From JANNVZ01 sp046155615 (lineage in GTDB: Bacteria; Bacteroidota; Bacteroidia; Flavobacteriales_D; Sanyastnellaceae): a DNA stretch of 61,559 bases. Under the pieces are notes generated by a model. The model worked only from the letters and a program-made list of their open reading frames with translations, had not been told where the DNA came from and did no database searches. Position numbers and translations under genes: made by a program. Positions 37,745 to 46,313 of this stretch are shown one piece after another. Positions within the stretch are counted from its first letter, which is position 1. Each line of letters opens with the position of its first letter. The stretch covers positions 1 through 61,559 of the forward strand of contig JBJXFP010000013.1 of the NCBI GenBank assembly GCA_046155615.1, written 5' to 3'.

Positions 37745-40374
37745 CATTTCTTGACAAGCACACAGTGGGCATGTATGTTTTCAGCAGTTATTTCCACTAA
37801 GTACAGCCCGCTACACAACTGACTCATATCCGTCTGGTTTCCATTGGTACACTGGCCCTGGTACACTGTGCGGCCAGCATTGTCAGTGCATTTTATGTGC
37901 AGCATGTTATTTCCATTCAGTTGGGGGTTATAGAAAAAAACTTCCCCCGAGAATGGGTTGGGGTAGACTGAGAATGAACCACTTTCCATTTCAGAAACGG
38001 TAACATCATCATCAAGGACAACACAATAGTCCTCTGTTTCTCCATATTCATTGGCTCCGCAGGCTACAGGAATTTCGCCTGAGCCAAATGAGCCATAGTA
38101 GCTCATACCAACCCGCATGCGCACAATGCCATCCTGCACACTGATGGGAACTGTAAAACTTCCACTCACTTCGCTTGTGGTGCCACCGCCCGCATCGAAC
38201 ACAAGCTCTGTTGGCTCTTCGAATTCGCCATCTGCATCGTAGTCAATCCAAGCCTTGAAATATTCATTGTAAGAGAAGCCCGCATAACCCGGTGTGCAAT
38301 AAATGGTGTATTGCGAGCCTGCATTCAGTATAGTGGTTTGGCCCGCTACCAATATGTATCCGCCATCATCTGCTGAAGTGTTGTTGATGTCGCCAAGCGT
38401 TACATTTTCTATGTATTCAAGGTCAGCATCTGCCGTTACTTCACAGTAGCCTAAGTCTTCACAGTCGCCACAGCCGGGTGTGTTGAATGTGTAAGAAGTT
38501 GGCACTGGCTCCGGACCAACGCATGAAGAAAAAACTGAAATCGTGTAGTTGGTGCATGCTTCAAGTTCTTCAAATGTGTAATTGGTTTCAGTCACATCAT
38601 TTACGGTGATGACTGGTCCGCCATCCGGCCCGAAAGTGATCGTGTAGTTTTCTGCTGCAAGCACATCGCTCCAACTGATGGTGGCTGCTGTGGCGGTTAC
38701 GGAAATGGTTTGATACTGCGCAGGATTTATACAACATCCGTCTGTGGTGAAGATGAATGATTCGGTCCACTGGCTTTCACTCTCATCGCAAGTGGTCATG
38801 AGTTGCACTTCATAGGGTGTGCAACTGAGCAAGTCATTTAAGAAGTAAGAATTGTTCAGCAATGATGTGGCTTCAGTCCACGGCCCGGAGTCCACAGGTC
38901 TGTATTGAAGTGTGAATGAGTTGGCCGAATTGGTGGCCAACCACGAAATGGTGTAGTTGGTAGTGCCTGTCTCCTGTATAGCTTGTACAGCAAACGGTGC
39001 TACACATGTTCCGCTCTCGCAGTTGTTCAGCAGCAGGTTGATGGTGTTGTTCACGTTCAGTCTTCCGCCAGTCACGCATTCATCTCCAAGGTTGGCTACT
39101 GCATCTGTTCCATCAAAAATTGCATCACGAATTATCTGTGCCCCGGTGGCTGCATCGGCATTCACAATTTCCATGAATGAGGTGCATGGTGTGCTGTATG
39201 CCAATGCTACCGCGCCAGCCACACATGGCGAGGCAAACGAAGTTCCGGATGTAGTGCCATAGCTTGAGTTTCCTGCCAGGTAAACATCTTCACCAGGTGC
39301 CCCCAAATCAATCAATGTTTGACCATAGCCACTGAATGTGCGCACATCTTCGTTGTTTGTTGCGGTCACAGCAATCATGTATTCACTTGGACATCCGGTA
39401 GGCAGATCGCCCACTAAGTCTATGTTCACATTATTGTTGGCTGTAGCACCGCAACTGAGCACGCCTTGTGCCCCCAGCGAATCGTACATGGCGCACCACA
39501 GGGGGGCATCTTCAGGCTGACCATTGTCAGTACCCCAACTGCTGTTAACAGCTACCACAAATGCTCCTTCCACTCCGTTCGTCTGATTGTAAAGTCTGCG
39601 CATGGTCAGCGGATATTCATAGGCAGCTATCACATTGTTTTCATTCACTCCACCCATTTGCACCTGCATGATTTTTACATCCCAATTCACACCTGCTATA
39701 CCAGTGGTATTGTTTCCCTTCGCGCCCATCATGCTGCTGGTCTGGGTACCATGGTTGCCTCCACTTATGTCATCGTTGTCAGCGGCAGAATTCCATCCAT
39801 CCACATCATCCACATACCCATTGTTGTCATCATCCAAATTATTGTCTGCAATTTCGTTTTCATTTATCCAATGGTTGGGTGCTATATCTGCTTGCGCCCA
39901 TGTGGCTCCATTGGGTTCCACATTGCATATCACAATTTCATCTCCGGTGGCGGTATATCCACCGGTTGTAATATCCCATGCAAGGTCAGTATCAATATCA
40001 TGATCTTCGCTTTGCACATGGTGCCACTGCTGACCAAAGAAAGGATCGTCAGGAACTACTCGCTCACTTATGATGTGGTTGGCCTGAGCTACTACAACAT
40101 CAGGTTGTGCATTGATCATACGCAGCAACTCTTCCTTCGCCATTTCATTTTCATCAAAAGAAAAAAGATGGATATGCATGTACTCGCTGACACACGACAC
40201 GTATTTGAATTCAGGTAAAATGCCTATCTGCTCTTGTATGCTTTTTTCGAACTCTTCAGGGCCAACTTCTGTCTGAAGTTTGATGAGTACCTCACCAAAA
40301 ACTGTGGCAGCTTTTTGAGTGTATGCCAACAGGGATGAGCAAATCAGCAGAATGATGATTACAGGTTTTTTCAT
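37744..40374 (-). CDS. T9SS-secreted subtilisin-fold (S8) protein, catalytic Asp position altered
   Basis: The product is 876 residues: signal peptide to about 20, a propeptide-like region, an S8 domain at about 130-430, two fibronectin-III-like domains at about 455-630, a GEVED-like domain at about 640-790 (YFKAWIDYDADGEFEE, MRVGMSYY, GETEDYC) and a T9SS type-A signal. The catalytic His is H208 (GGNHGTQTSS) and the Ser is S379 (GTSFASPCVAGA). The segment normally carrying the catalytic Asp reads IVICNVEPNG, with N151 (codon AAT) where the family has Asp. It may therefore be inactive, weakly active or use another Asp. It could also be a normal member of a variant S8 subfamily. Confidence 0.85.
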   Translation of the reverse strand: MKKPVIIILLICSSLLAYTQKAATVFGEVLIKLQTEVGPEEFEKSIQEQIGILPEFKYVSCVSEYMHIHLFSFDENEMAKEELLRMINAQPDVVVAQANHIISERVVPDDPFFGQQWHHVQSEDHDIDTDLAWDITTGGYTATGDEIVICNVEPNGATWAQADIAPNHWINENEIADNNLDDDNNGYVDDVDGWNSAADNDDISGGNHGTQTSSMMGAKGNNTTGIAGVNWDVKIMQVQMGGVNENNVIAAYEYPLTMRRLYNQTNGVEGAFVVAVNSSWGTDNGQPEDAPLWCAMYDSLGAQGVLSCGATANNNVNIDLVGDLPTGCPSEYMIAVTATNNEDVRTFSGYGQTLIDLGAPGEDVYLAGNSSYGTTSGTSFASPCVAGAVALAYSTPCTSFMEIVNADAATGAQIIRDAIFDGTDAVANLGDECVTGGRLNVNNTINLLLNNCESGTCVAPFAVQAIQETGTTNYTISWLATNSANSFTLQYRPVDSGPWTEATSLLNNSYFLNDLLSCTPYEVQLMTTCDESESQWTESFIFTTDGCCINPAQYQTISVTATAATISWSDVLAAENYTITFGPDGGPVITVNDVTETNYTFEELEACTNYTISVFSSCVGPEPVPTSYTFNTPGCGDCEDLGYCEVTADADLEYIENVTLGDINNTSADDGGYILVAGQTTILNAGSQYTIYCTPGYAGFSYNEYFKAWIDYDADGEFEEPTELVFDAGGGTTSEVSGSFTVPISVQDGIVRMRVGMSYYGSFGSGEIPVACGANEYGETEDYCVVLDDDVTVSEMESGSFSVYPNPFSGEVFFYNPQLNGNNMLHIKCTDNAGRTVYQGQCTNGNQTDMSQLCSGLYLVEITAENIHAHCVLVKK

Positions 40375-40527
40375 TGCTTTAAAAAAAAGGAATTGGAATG
40401 CGGTTCAAAATTGAGGATTGATGCTTTTACTTAGAAAAAAATCTTATACAACTATTGCTGTGCAATCCCTAATGCACATATCGCCCGCTACATTCGCGCA
40501 CCATTTTCAAAAAAATGGTATAGGGCA

Positions 40528-43194
40528 ATGACATCGAAAGAAATACGCAGAACGTTTTTAGAGTTTTTCAAATCCAAAGGACATGAAATAGTGCCCAGTG
40601 CGCCCATGGTAGTCAAGGGTGATCCGACCCTCATGTTCATCAACAGCGGAATGGCGCCATTCAAGAATTGGTTTCTTGGCAATGAACCAATAAAATGGAA
40701 ACGTGTTGCGGATACACAAAAGTGTTTGCGCGTAAGTGGCAAACACAACGACTTGGAAGAAGTAGGTGTGGACACCTACCACCACACCATGTTCGAGATG
40801 TTAGGCAACTGGTCGTTTGGAGATTACTTCAAGCAAGATGCAATAGCTTGGGCCTGGGAACTGCTCACAGATGTTTATAAAATTCCAAAGGACAGATTGT
40901 ATGTGACAGTATTCGAAGGTGATGCAAAAGAGAATCTGGAATTCGATCAGGAGGCCTATGACATCTGGAAGAAACGAATAGCAGAAGACAGAATACTACG
41001 TGGAAATAAGAAAGACAACTTTTGGGAAATGGGCGACCAAGGCCCGTGCGGCCCATGTTCTGAAATACATGTGGACTTGCGCAGCGATGAAGAAAGAAAT
41101 AGCATCGATGGCCGCATCTTGGTGAACAATGACCATCCGCAAGTGGTAGAAATATGGAACAATGTGTTCATGCAGTTTGAACGCAAAGCAGATGGTTCGC
41201 TTGTTCCACTTGCCGCCAAACATGTGGACACAGGCATGGGCTTCGAGCGCTTGTGCATGGCGCTGCAAGGCAAGACTTCCAACTACGACACTGATGTTTT
41301 TACACCACTGATTTCTGAGATAGAAAAAATAAGCGGAAAGAAATACTCAGGTTCATTTGCAACGAATACTGTTGGATCGAAGGATGATTCTCCCCTCTCC
41401 TCCGGAGAGGGCTTGGGAGTGAGGCCTGACATCGCAATGCGCGTCATTGCAGATCACGTTCGCGCTGTATCCTTTGCCATTTGTGATGGACAGCTTCCAT
41501 CAAGCGGTGGAGCGGGTTATGTAATAAGAAGAATACTGCGCAGAGCCATTCGCTATGGATATAGTTTTTTGGATATGAAAGTGCCTTTCATTTATCAATT
41601 GGTGAAAGTCCTTGCTGATGAAATGGGGGATTATTTCCCTGAAATCAGATACAATAAAACGTTAGTAGAAAAAGTGATTCGAGAAGAAGAAGAAAGTTTT
41701 TTGAGGACACTTGATAAGGGAATTGCACAACTTGATGACATCATAAAAAAAACAAGTGGTGATGTGGTTGATGGCAAAACCGCTTTTGAACTCTATGATA
41801 CGTTTGGTTTCCCCATTGACCTTACCGCACTGATTGCAGGTGAAAGCAACAAACGCATTGATCAACTTGCTTTTGAAGAAGAACTACAAAAGCAAAAAGT
41901 CCGCTCACGTGCAGCAACTAAACTTGAAACAGAAGATTGGGTCACCCTCGCCACTGGAGAGGGTCAGGTCGGAGAAACAAAATTTGTTGGTTACGATTCA
42001 CTTGAGACAGAATCGAAAATTCTGCGCTATAGAAAGACAAAGGCGAAGGGAATAGAGTCGTATCAAATTGTTTTGGACGTAACACCTTTCTATGCCGAAA
42101 GTGGCGGACAGGTGGGCGATCAGGGCAAGTTGATTTCTGCCAATGAGTCCATCGAGGTCGTTGATACAAGGAAGGAAGCGGGTCTTATCATTCACATCGT
42201 TGAGCAACTTCCTGAGAACATAGCAGCCACTTTTCGTGCGGTGGTGGATGGGGAACGCAGAACCGACATCACATCGAATCACAGTGCTACGCACTTAATG
42301 CACGAAGCCTTACGCGAAGTATTGGGAACACATGTCGAACAAAAAGGCTCGTTGGTTCATCCTGATTATTTGCGCTTCGACTTCTCACATTTTTCTAAAA
42401 TGAGTGATGAAGAAGTGGAGCGCGTGGAGCAATTGGTGAACGAGCGCATTCGCAAAAATTTTCCTTTGGAGGAAACCCGTTCGATGAAAATTGACGATGC
42501 AAGGAAGACAGGTGCAATGATGCTGTTCGGAGAGAAGTATGGCGATGTAGTGCGTGTTATCAAATTTGGAAACAGCATTGAACTATGTGGAGGTACTCAT
42601 GTTCAGAGCACGGGCGAAATAGGTCTTTTCAAAATTCAAAGTGAGGGTGCAGTGGCTGCCGGTGTTCGCAGAATTGAAGCCATATCTTCCAATGGCGCGT
42701 TCAATTTTATCAAGAACGAATTGAATACACTGAATGAAATTCGTCAGACACTGAAGTCAAAAGACATTCTGAAATCATTGAGTGATTTGCAAGCGAAGAA
42801 CTCAGAATTGCAAAAGCAAATTGAAGCATTCAATAAAGAGAAAGCGCAAAGTGTGAAGAAGGAGTTGCTCGGCAAATGGGAAGTGCGAAATGGAATGAAC
42901 ATACTCCGCGAAAGAGTTCAACTTGATCCTTCAGTCCTAAAGGACATCGCCTTCCAACTCAAGCAGGAAAAAGAAAACGCCTTTATCGTTCTCGCTAATG
43001 AAACAGGCAACACTGTTTCATTTACGATTGCCATTTCTGATGATGTGGTGAAGGCGAAGAATCTTGATGCCGGAAAAATTATTCGAGAACAACTGAAGAT
43101 GAAAGGTGGCGGACAGGCTTCTTATGCTACATCGGGTGCTACAGAGATTGGAGTGGTGGAAATGAAGTTTGCAGAAGTTGAGAAGTGTCTATAG
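40528..43194 (+). CDS. alaS: Alanyl-tRNA synthetase with in-frame palindromic insertions
   Basis: The product is 888 residues. Class II motifs are at the N-terminus (NSGMAPFKNWFLG, HHTMFEMLGNWSFGDYF, GPCGPCSEIHVDL). The editing domain carries the zinc-binding HSATHLMHEAL and CGGTHV motifs, and the DHHA1 domain follows at the C-terminus (KMKGGGQASYATSG). It charges tRNA-Ala and clears mischarged Ser. About 13 extra residues (SPLSSGEGLGVR core) lie at 41390-41430, inside a region the family does not have, and a related degenerate element lies at 41941-41974. The protein remains open throughout. It stands alone and diverges from the subtilisin-like gene. Confidence 0.97.
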   Translation: MTSKEIRRTFLEFFKSKGHEIVPSAPMVVKGDPTLMFINSGMAPFKNWFLGNEPIKWKRVADTQKCLRVSGKHNDLEEVGVDTYHHTMFEMLGNWSFGDYFKQDAIAWAWELLTDVYKIPKDRLYVTVFEGDAKENLEFDQEAYDIWKKRIAEDRILRGNKKDNFWEMGDQGPCGPCSEIHVDLRSDEERNSIDGRILVNNDHPQVVEIWNNVFMQFERKADGSLVPLAAKHVDTGMGFERLCMALQGKTSNYDTDVFTPLISEIEKISGKKYSGSFATNTVGSKDDSPLSSGEGLGVRPDIAMRVIADHVRAVSFAICDGQLPSSGGAGYVIRRILRRAIRYGYSFLDMKVPFIYQLVKVLADEMGDYFPEIRYNKTLVEKVIREEEESFLRTLDKGIAQLDDIIKKTSGDVVDGKTAFELYDTFGFPIDLTALIAGESNKRIDQLAFEEELQKQKVRSRAATKLETEDWVTLATGEGQVGETKFVGYDSLETESKILRYRKTKAKGIESYQIVLDVTPFYAESGGQVGDQGKLISANESIEVVDTRKEAGLIIHIVEQLPENIAATFRAVVDGERRTDITSNHSATHLMHEALREVLGTHVEQKGSLVHPDYLRFDFSHFSKMSDEEVERVEQLVNERIRKNFPLEETRSMKIDDARKTGAMMLFGEKYGDVVRVIKFGNSIELCGGTHVQSTGEIGLFKIQSEGAVAAGVRRIEAISSNGAFNFIKNELNTLNEIRQTLKSKDILKSLSDLQAKNSELQKQIEAFNKEKAQSVKKELLGKWEVRNGMNILRERVQLDPSVLKDIAFQLKQEKENAFIVLANETGNTVSFTIAISDDVVKAKNLDAGKIIREQLKMKGGGQASYATSGATEIGVVEMKFAEVEKCL
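41391..41428 (+). repeat. Palindromic in-frame element, alaS copy 1
   Basis: The core CCCTCTCC-TCC-GGAGAGGG is followed by CTTGGGAGTGAGG. The reverse complement aligns over about 38 bases with the dnaE element at 55950, differing at a few positions and in the loop. It encodes the peptide SPLSSGEGLGVR. Confidence 0.75.
41941..41974 (+). repeat. Degenerate palindromic element, alaS copy 2
   Basis: ACCCTC and GAGGGT arms surround CGCCACTGGA. The order TCACCCTCGCC...GGAGAGGGT...AGG resembles the main element with its inner left arm lost. The membership is less certain than the first copy. It encodes VTLATGEGQVGE, where the family has a shorter loop before FVGYD. Confidence 0.5.
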
Positions 43195-43336
43195 ACGATT
43201 CGGTTGTTAATGGCCAACGCCTCGATTTGTTGCAAGACTATTTTCTATCAATTGACTTGCTTGTTCCAAAGACTCTTGCGAAATTTTATCGGACCCAGTT
43301 TCGGTTTCGGTCTGAATCACATCTGATATTTGTTGT

Positions 43337-44281
43337 ATGAAAGCTCTTTCAACATTGTGCATTATTCTTCATGTGACCCTACTATATGCACAGGAACAAA
43401 AGAAGACCAGTGAGAAACCCGTCTACGTGGGAGTCTTAGAAACTAAACCAATCTCTTGGGGAACGAACAATTATCAAGAACACGCAGATACTGTAGACAA
43501 AAGAATTGTTAGACCTATGTTCTACAAACAAGGTTCAAAGTGGTATTCCTTGCAAGAAGTAATTGGTGATACCAATATTTATCCTGACACCGCGCATTGG
43601 ACAATTGCATTCGATGGCAAATCATTAGGTAAGATAACCTCCTCAAAGGCGAACCTAAAACGGCCAGAGTGCCAGTGGTGTTATCCGCGTGATGCTCATC
43701 ATAATGCGAAAGAAAAAAATCTCCCTGTGATTGGAGAACCCTCAAGTTTGTATGGCAGTTGGGCATTTGAAAAAGAGCATAGACCTTTAGTCACTGTGTC
43801 AAAACCGAATTACGCTGACCCTGAGCAATGGAAACCCTTTCAGCCTGACAGCAATTATCTTGATTTAATATTCACTATCTATAAGTCATATTATTCAGAA
43901 GTTGACTCAATCAGGAGTGTTGCTATGAAATCAGATATGAGATTTCTCAAGTCATATCAGTCTGCCAATGGAAACCAACTAATTCAAGTAGTTGCGAAGC
44001 TCAGTACTGACGTTGTTGACCAAGACCCTCGCTACAGCTTGTGGATATTAAAAACCAAACATGGCGAATTGATAAACCTTACCAGAATTATTGATTACCA
44101 ATTTGCGGGTGATTTTGAAGACGATGACATGTGCTATTGTACATTGATTGATGCCGGAGACTACGATTCAAACGGCCAGAGTGAAATTCTATTCAAAACT
44201 TCGCGTTACAATGGAGACGGTTACGTGATGTTCTACAACGATTTTGTGAATATGGTCGACTTCAACTGGAATTATCACTAG
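43337..44281 (+). CDS. Secreted protein of unknown function
   Basis: The 314-residue product has a signal peptide (cleavage near LLYAQ). It contains scattered Trp and Tyr and a C-terminal acidic loop (LIDAGDYDSNGQSEILFK) that resembles a calcium-binding or FG-GAP-like turn ahead of RYNGDGYVMFY. A pair of Cys (PECQWCYP) could form a disulfide. No family is recognised. It lies between alaS and the toxin-antitoxin pair, on the same strand. Confidence 0.7.
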   Translation: MKALSTLCIILHVTLLYAQEQKKTSEKPVYVGVLETKPISWGTNNYQEHADTVDKRIVRPMFYKQGSKWYSLQEVIGDTNIYPDTAHWTIAFDGKSLGKITSSKANLKRPECQWCYPRDAHHNAKEKNLPVIGEPSSLYGSWAFEKEHRPLVTVSKPNYADPEQWKPFQPDSNYLDLIFTIYKSYYSEVDSIRSVAMKSDMRFLKSYQSANGNQLIQVVAKLSTDVVDQDPRYSLWILKTKHGELINLTRIIDYQFAGDFEDDDMCYCTLIDAGDYDSNGQSEILFKTSRYNGDGYVMFYNDFVNMVDFNWNYH

Positions 44282-44427
44282 GTTGTTTTGGCATGCTGAA
44301 CAAAACCGTTGGACACGCCCCTTCCCGTTCATGCAACAATTGGTGTTGAGTGAATAAGCTTTGAAAAGGATAAGTTTGAGGAAGAGGAGAAGTGTTTTGA
44401 TTTTACATTTGCTCAAACACAAAACAA

Positions 44428-44670
44428 ATGGCATCAACTATCCTAAAGAAAGCAAAACGTAATGCATTTCGCATCTCACCTGAATTTATCATTGATGCAA
44501 AGGGTCGGAAATTGCGCGTGGTGCTTGCTGTGAAGGATTTTGAACACCTGTTGGAATGCGCTGACGAGCTGGAAGACATCCGGCTTTATGATGAGTCAAA
44601 AGCAGTGAAGGGCAAAACTCTTACCTTAGAAGAGTACACCGTAAAACGCTTTGGAAAAAAACGTGTCTAA
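44428..44670 (+). CDS. Antitoxin of a RelB/Phd-like module
   Basis: The 80-residue product has a basic N-terminus (ILKKAKRNAFRIS), then a strand-helix unit around LRVVLAVKDFEHLLECADELEDI and an acidic segment ending KTLTLEEYTVKRFGKKRV. This matches antitoxins that pair with ParE/RelE toxins. It overlaps the toxin start by eight bases. The antitoxin normally binds the toxin and represses the operon. Confidence 0.8.
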   Translation: MASTILKKAKRNAFRISPEFIIDAKGRKLRVVLAVKDFEHLLECADELEDIRLYDESKAVKGKTLTLEEYTVKRFGKKRV

Positions 44671-44923
44671 GTATCAGGTCATCATTCTTCCGGCAGCACA
44701 AAGGCAATTGAACAAACTGCCTGATCAAATTGCGATTGTTCTTGTTCAATCTATACAGCACTTAAGTGTAAATCCCAGGCCGGCTGGTTATATCAAACTG
44801 AAAGGACGCTCAGGTTACCGTATCAGAGAGGGCAACTACCGCATCATTTATGAAATTCATGACAGACAGGTTCGCATTGACATCGTTGCGGTGGGTGACA
44901 GAAAAGATGTTTACGATTTGTAG
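44663..44923 (+). CDS. RelE/ParE-family toxin
   Basis: The 86-residue product starts at GTG 44663 (TTG 44651 is an alternative). It shows QVIILPAAQRQLNKLP, the basic core LKGRSGYRIREGNYRIIYEI and the closing RIDIVAVGDRKDVYD, the standard RelE pattern with conserved Arg and Tyr residues. RelE-type toxins cut mRNA on ribosomes; ParE-type toxins target gyrase, and sequence alone does not separate them. Overlap with the antitoxin supports co-translation. Confidence 0.86.
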   Translation: MSKYQVIILPAAQRQLNKLPDQIAIVLVQSIQHLSVNPRPAGYIKLKGRSGYRIREGNYRIIYEIHDRQVRIDIVAVGDRKDVYDL

Positions 44924-44939
44924 AAGCAATAGTTGATTC

Positions 44940-45392
44940 ATGCGCCTCATCATCCAACGCGTCTCTTCCGCTTCAGTTGAAATTGAAAACAATCAAGTTG
45001 CTTCAATCCAGCAAGGCCTTCTTATTCTTCAGGGAGTAGAAGAGGCCGACACTGAGGAAGACGCAGATTGGCTGGCGCAGAAAGTATCCTCCATGCGCAT
45101 TTTTAGTAATGAGGATGACAAAATGAACCTTGACATTAAAGAGGTGGGTGGTGATATCATCGTGGTCAGTCAATTCACTTTGCATGCTCAAACGAAGAAA
45201 GGAAATCGGCCCTCATTCATCAAAGCAGCAAGGCCGGAGCAGGCTATTCCTTTGTATGATTATTTCATTGCTCAACTCGAGATGCTGCTTGGCAAAAGCA
45301 TTCAGACAGGCGATTTTGGCGCCATGATGCAAGTAAAGCTGGTCAATGATGGCCCTGTCACTATTTTTATGGACTCAAAAAGCAGGGAGTAG
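44940..45392 (+). CDS. dtd: D-aminoacyl-tRNA deacylase
   Basis: The 150-residue product has the DTD motifs SQFTLHA and NDGPVTIF plus the N-terminal MRLIIQRVSSASV. It removes D-amino acids and glycine from tRNA, acting as a homodimer. It follows the toxin by 16 bases but is functionally unrelated. Confidence 0.97.
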   Translation: MRLIIQRVSSASVEIENNQVASIQQGLLILQGVEEADTEEDADWLAQKVSSMRIFSNEDDKMNLDIKEVGGDIIVVSQFTLHAQTKKGNRPSFIKAARPEQAIPLYDYFIAQLEMLLGKSIQTGDFGAMMQVKLVNDGPVTIFMDSKSRE

Positions 45393-45458
45393 TTGATTGT
45401 CACATGCTACTCTGGTCTTCCAAAAAATTCAGATAACGCTTCATTAAGTTTGCACCCA

Positions 45459-46130
45459 ATGCAAGAAAGATTAAATAAAGAACTCGATTTTCAGCCCTAC
45501 AACAGCGACCGGCCTGATTTGGTAATACCTGAATACGGACGCAACATCCAGCGCATGATAGAATATGCGCTGACTTTGGAAGACCGCGAAGAGCGCAACA
45601 AATGCACCCGCGCTATACTCAGTGTAATGGGCCAGTTGGTCCCACACTTGCGCGATATTGAAGATTACAACCACAAATTGTGGGATCACTTGCACATCAT
45701 CAGCGGTTTTCAACTCGAAGTGGACAGCCCATATCCCAAGCCCGATCCGCAAAACTTGGTGAGCAAGCCTCAAACTGTTCCCTATCCTCACAACGACATC
45801 AAAGTGGTACACTATGGCCACTACGTAGAAGAATTTATAGACAAGTGCTCACAGTTGGAAGAGGGCCCTGAGAAGGAAGCATTCTCGCTGGCCATAGCCA
45901 ACCTGATGAAGTACAATGCACACAACTGGAATCGAAACACCGTGTATGATGATGTAATTCGCAAGGATTTGGTAAATCTCTCTAAAGGAAAAATCAAACT
46001 GGCTGACGAAACAGGTCTTAAAGAAATCAAGGACAATGGTCCAAAATTCAAGGAATATGAACCCGACACCTTCAAAAAGAAAAAGAAGAAAAAGAAAAAA
46101 TTCAAACCCATGAACAAAGGCAAATATTGA
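45459..46130 (+). CDS. DUF4290 protein with poly-lysine tail
   Basis: The product is about 223 residues from ATG 45459, giving MQERLNKELDFQPYNS. The core (IPEYGRNIQRMIEYALTLEDREERNKC, PHLRDIEDYNHKLWDHLHIIS) matches the Bacteroidota-specific DUF4290 family. The C-terminus is a basic tail of nine consecutive Lys before FKPMNKGKY, which could bind RNA or the ribosome. The function is unknown. Confidence 0.88.
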   Translation: MQERLNKELDFQPYNSDRPDLVIPEYGRNIQRMIEYALTLEDREERNKCTRAILSVMGQLVPHLRDIEDYNHKLWDHLHIISGFQLEVDSPYPKPDPQNLVSKPQTVPYPHNDIKVVHYGHYVEEFIDKCSQLEEGPEKEAFSLAIANLMKYNAHNWNRNTVYDDVIRKDLVNLSKGKIKLADETGLKEIKDNGPKFKEYEPDTFKKKKKKKKKFKPMNKGKY

Positions 46131-46138
46131 AACTTACA

Positions 46139-46168
46139 AAGGCAGACACGCGTTTGAGAGTCTGCCTT
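46139..46168 (+). terminator. First hairpin after the DUF4290 gene
   Basis: A 9-bp perfect stem (AAGGCAGAC with GTCTGCCTT) encloses 12 bases and starts eight bases after the stop. It has only a weak T run, so it acts with the two hairpins that follow. Confidence 0.6.
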
Positions 46169-46173
46169 ATGGC

Positions 46174-46217
46174 AAAAACGCGGCAACCATGAGTAGAGAA
46201 CTTGCGAGCCGCGTTTT
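46174..46217 (+). terminator. Second hairpin with T run
   Basis: The stem ACGCGGC/GCCGCGT is followed by TTTTTTC and preceded by an A run. Confidence 0.7.
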
Positions 46218-46235
46218 TTCTTTTTAAGCATTTAC

Positions 46236-46255
46236 AAGCCCTTCGGGGCTTTTTT
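46236..46255 (+). terminator. Third terminator with UUCG tetraloop
   Basis: AAGCCC-TTCG-GGGCTT followed by TTTTT is a compact, very stable terminator. It is the third hairpin in about 115 bases. Confidence 0.75.
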
Positions 46256-46313
46256 CATTTTCCTTTGAACCTGTTTCCAATTCACCAATACTGCTACCCA
46301 AATTCTTCAATCC

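Noticed and set aside
39466..40218. 250-codon plus-strand frame inside the subtilisin-like gene
   Set aside because: It is opposite the S8 domain and is low-complexity in the way shadow frames are.
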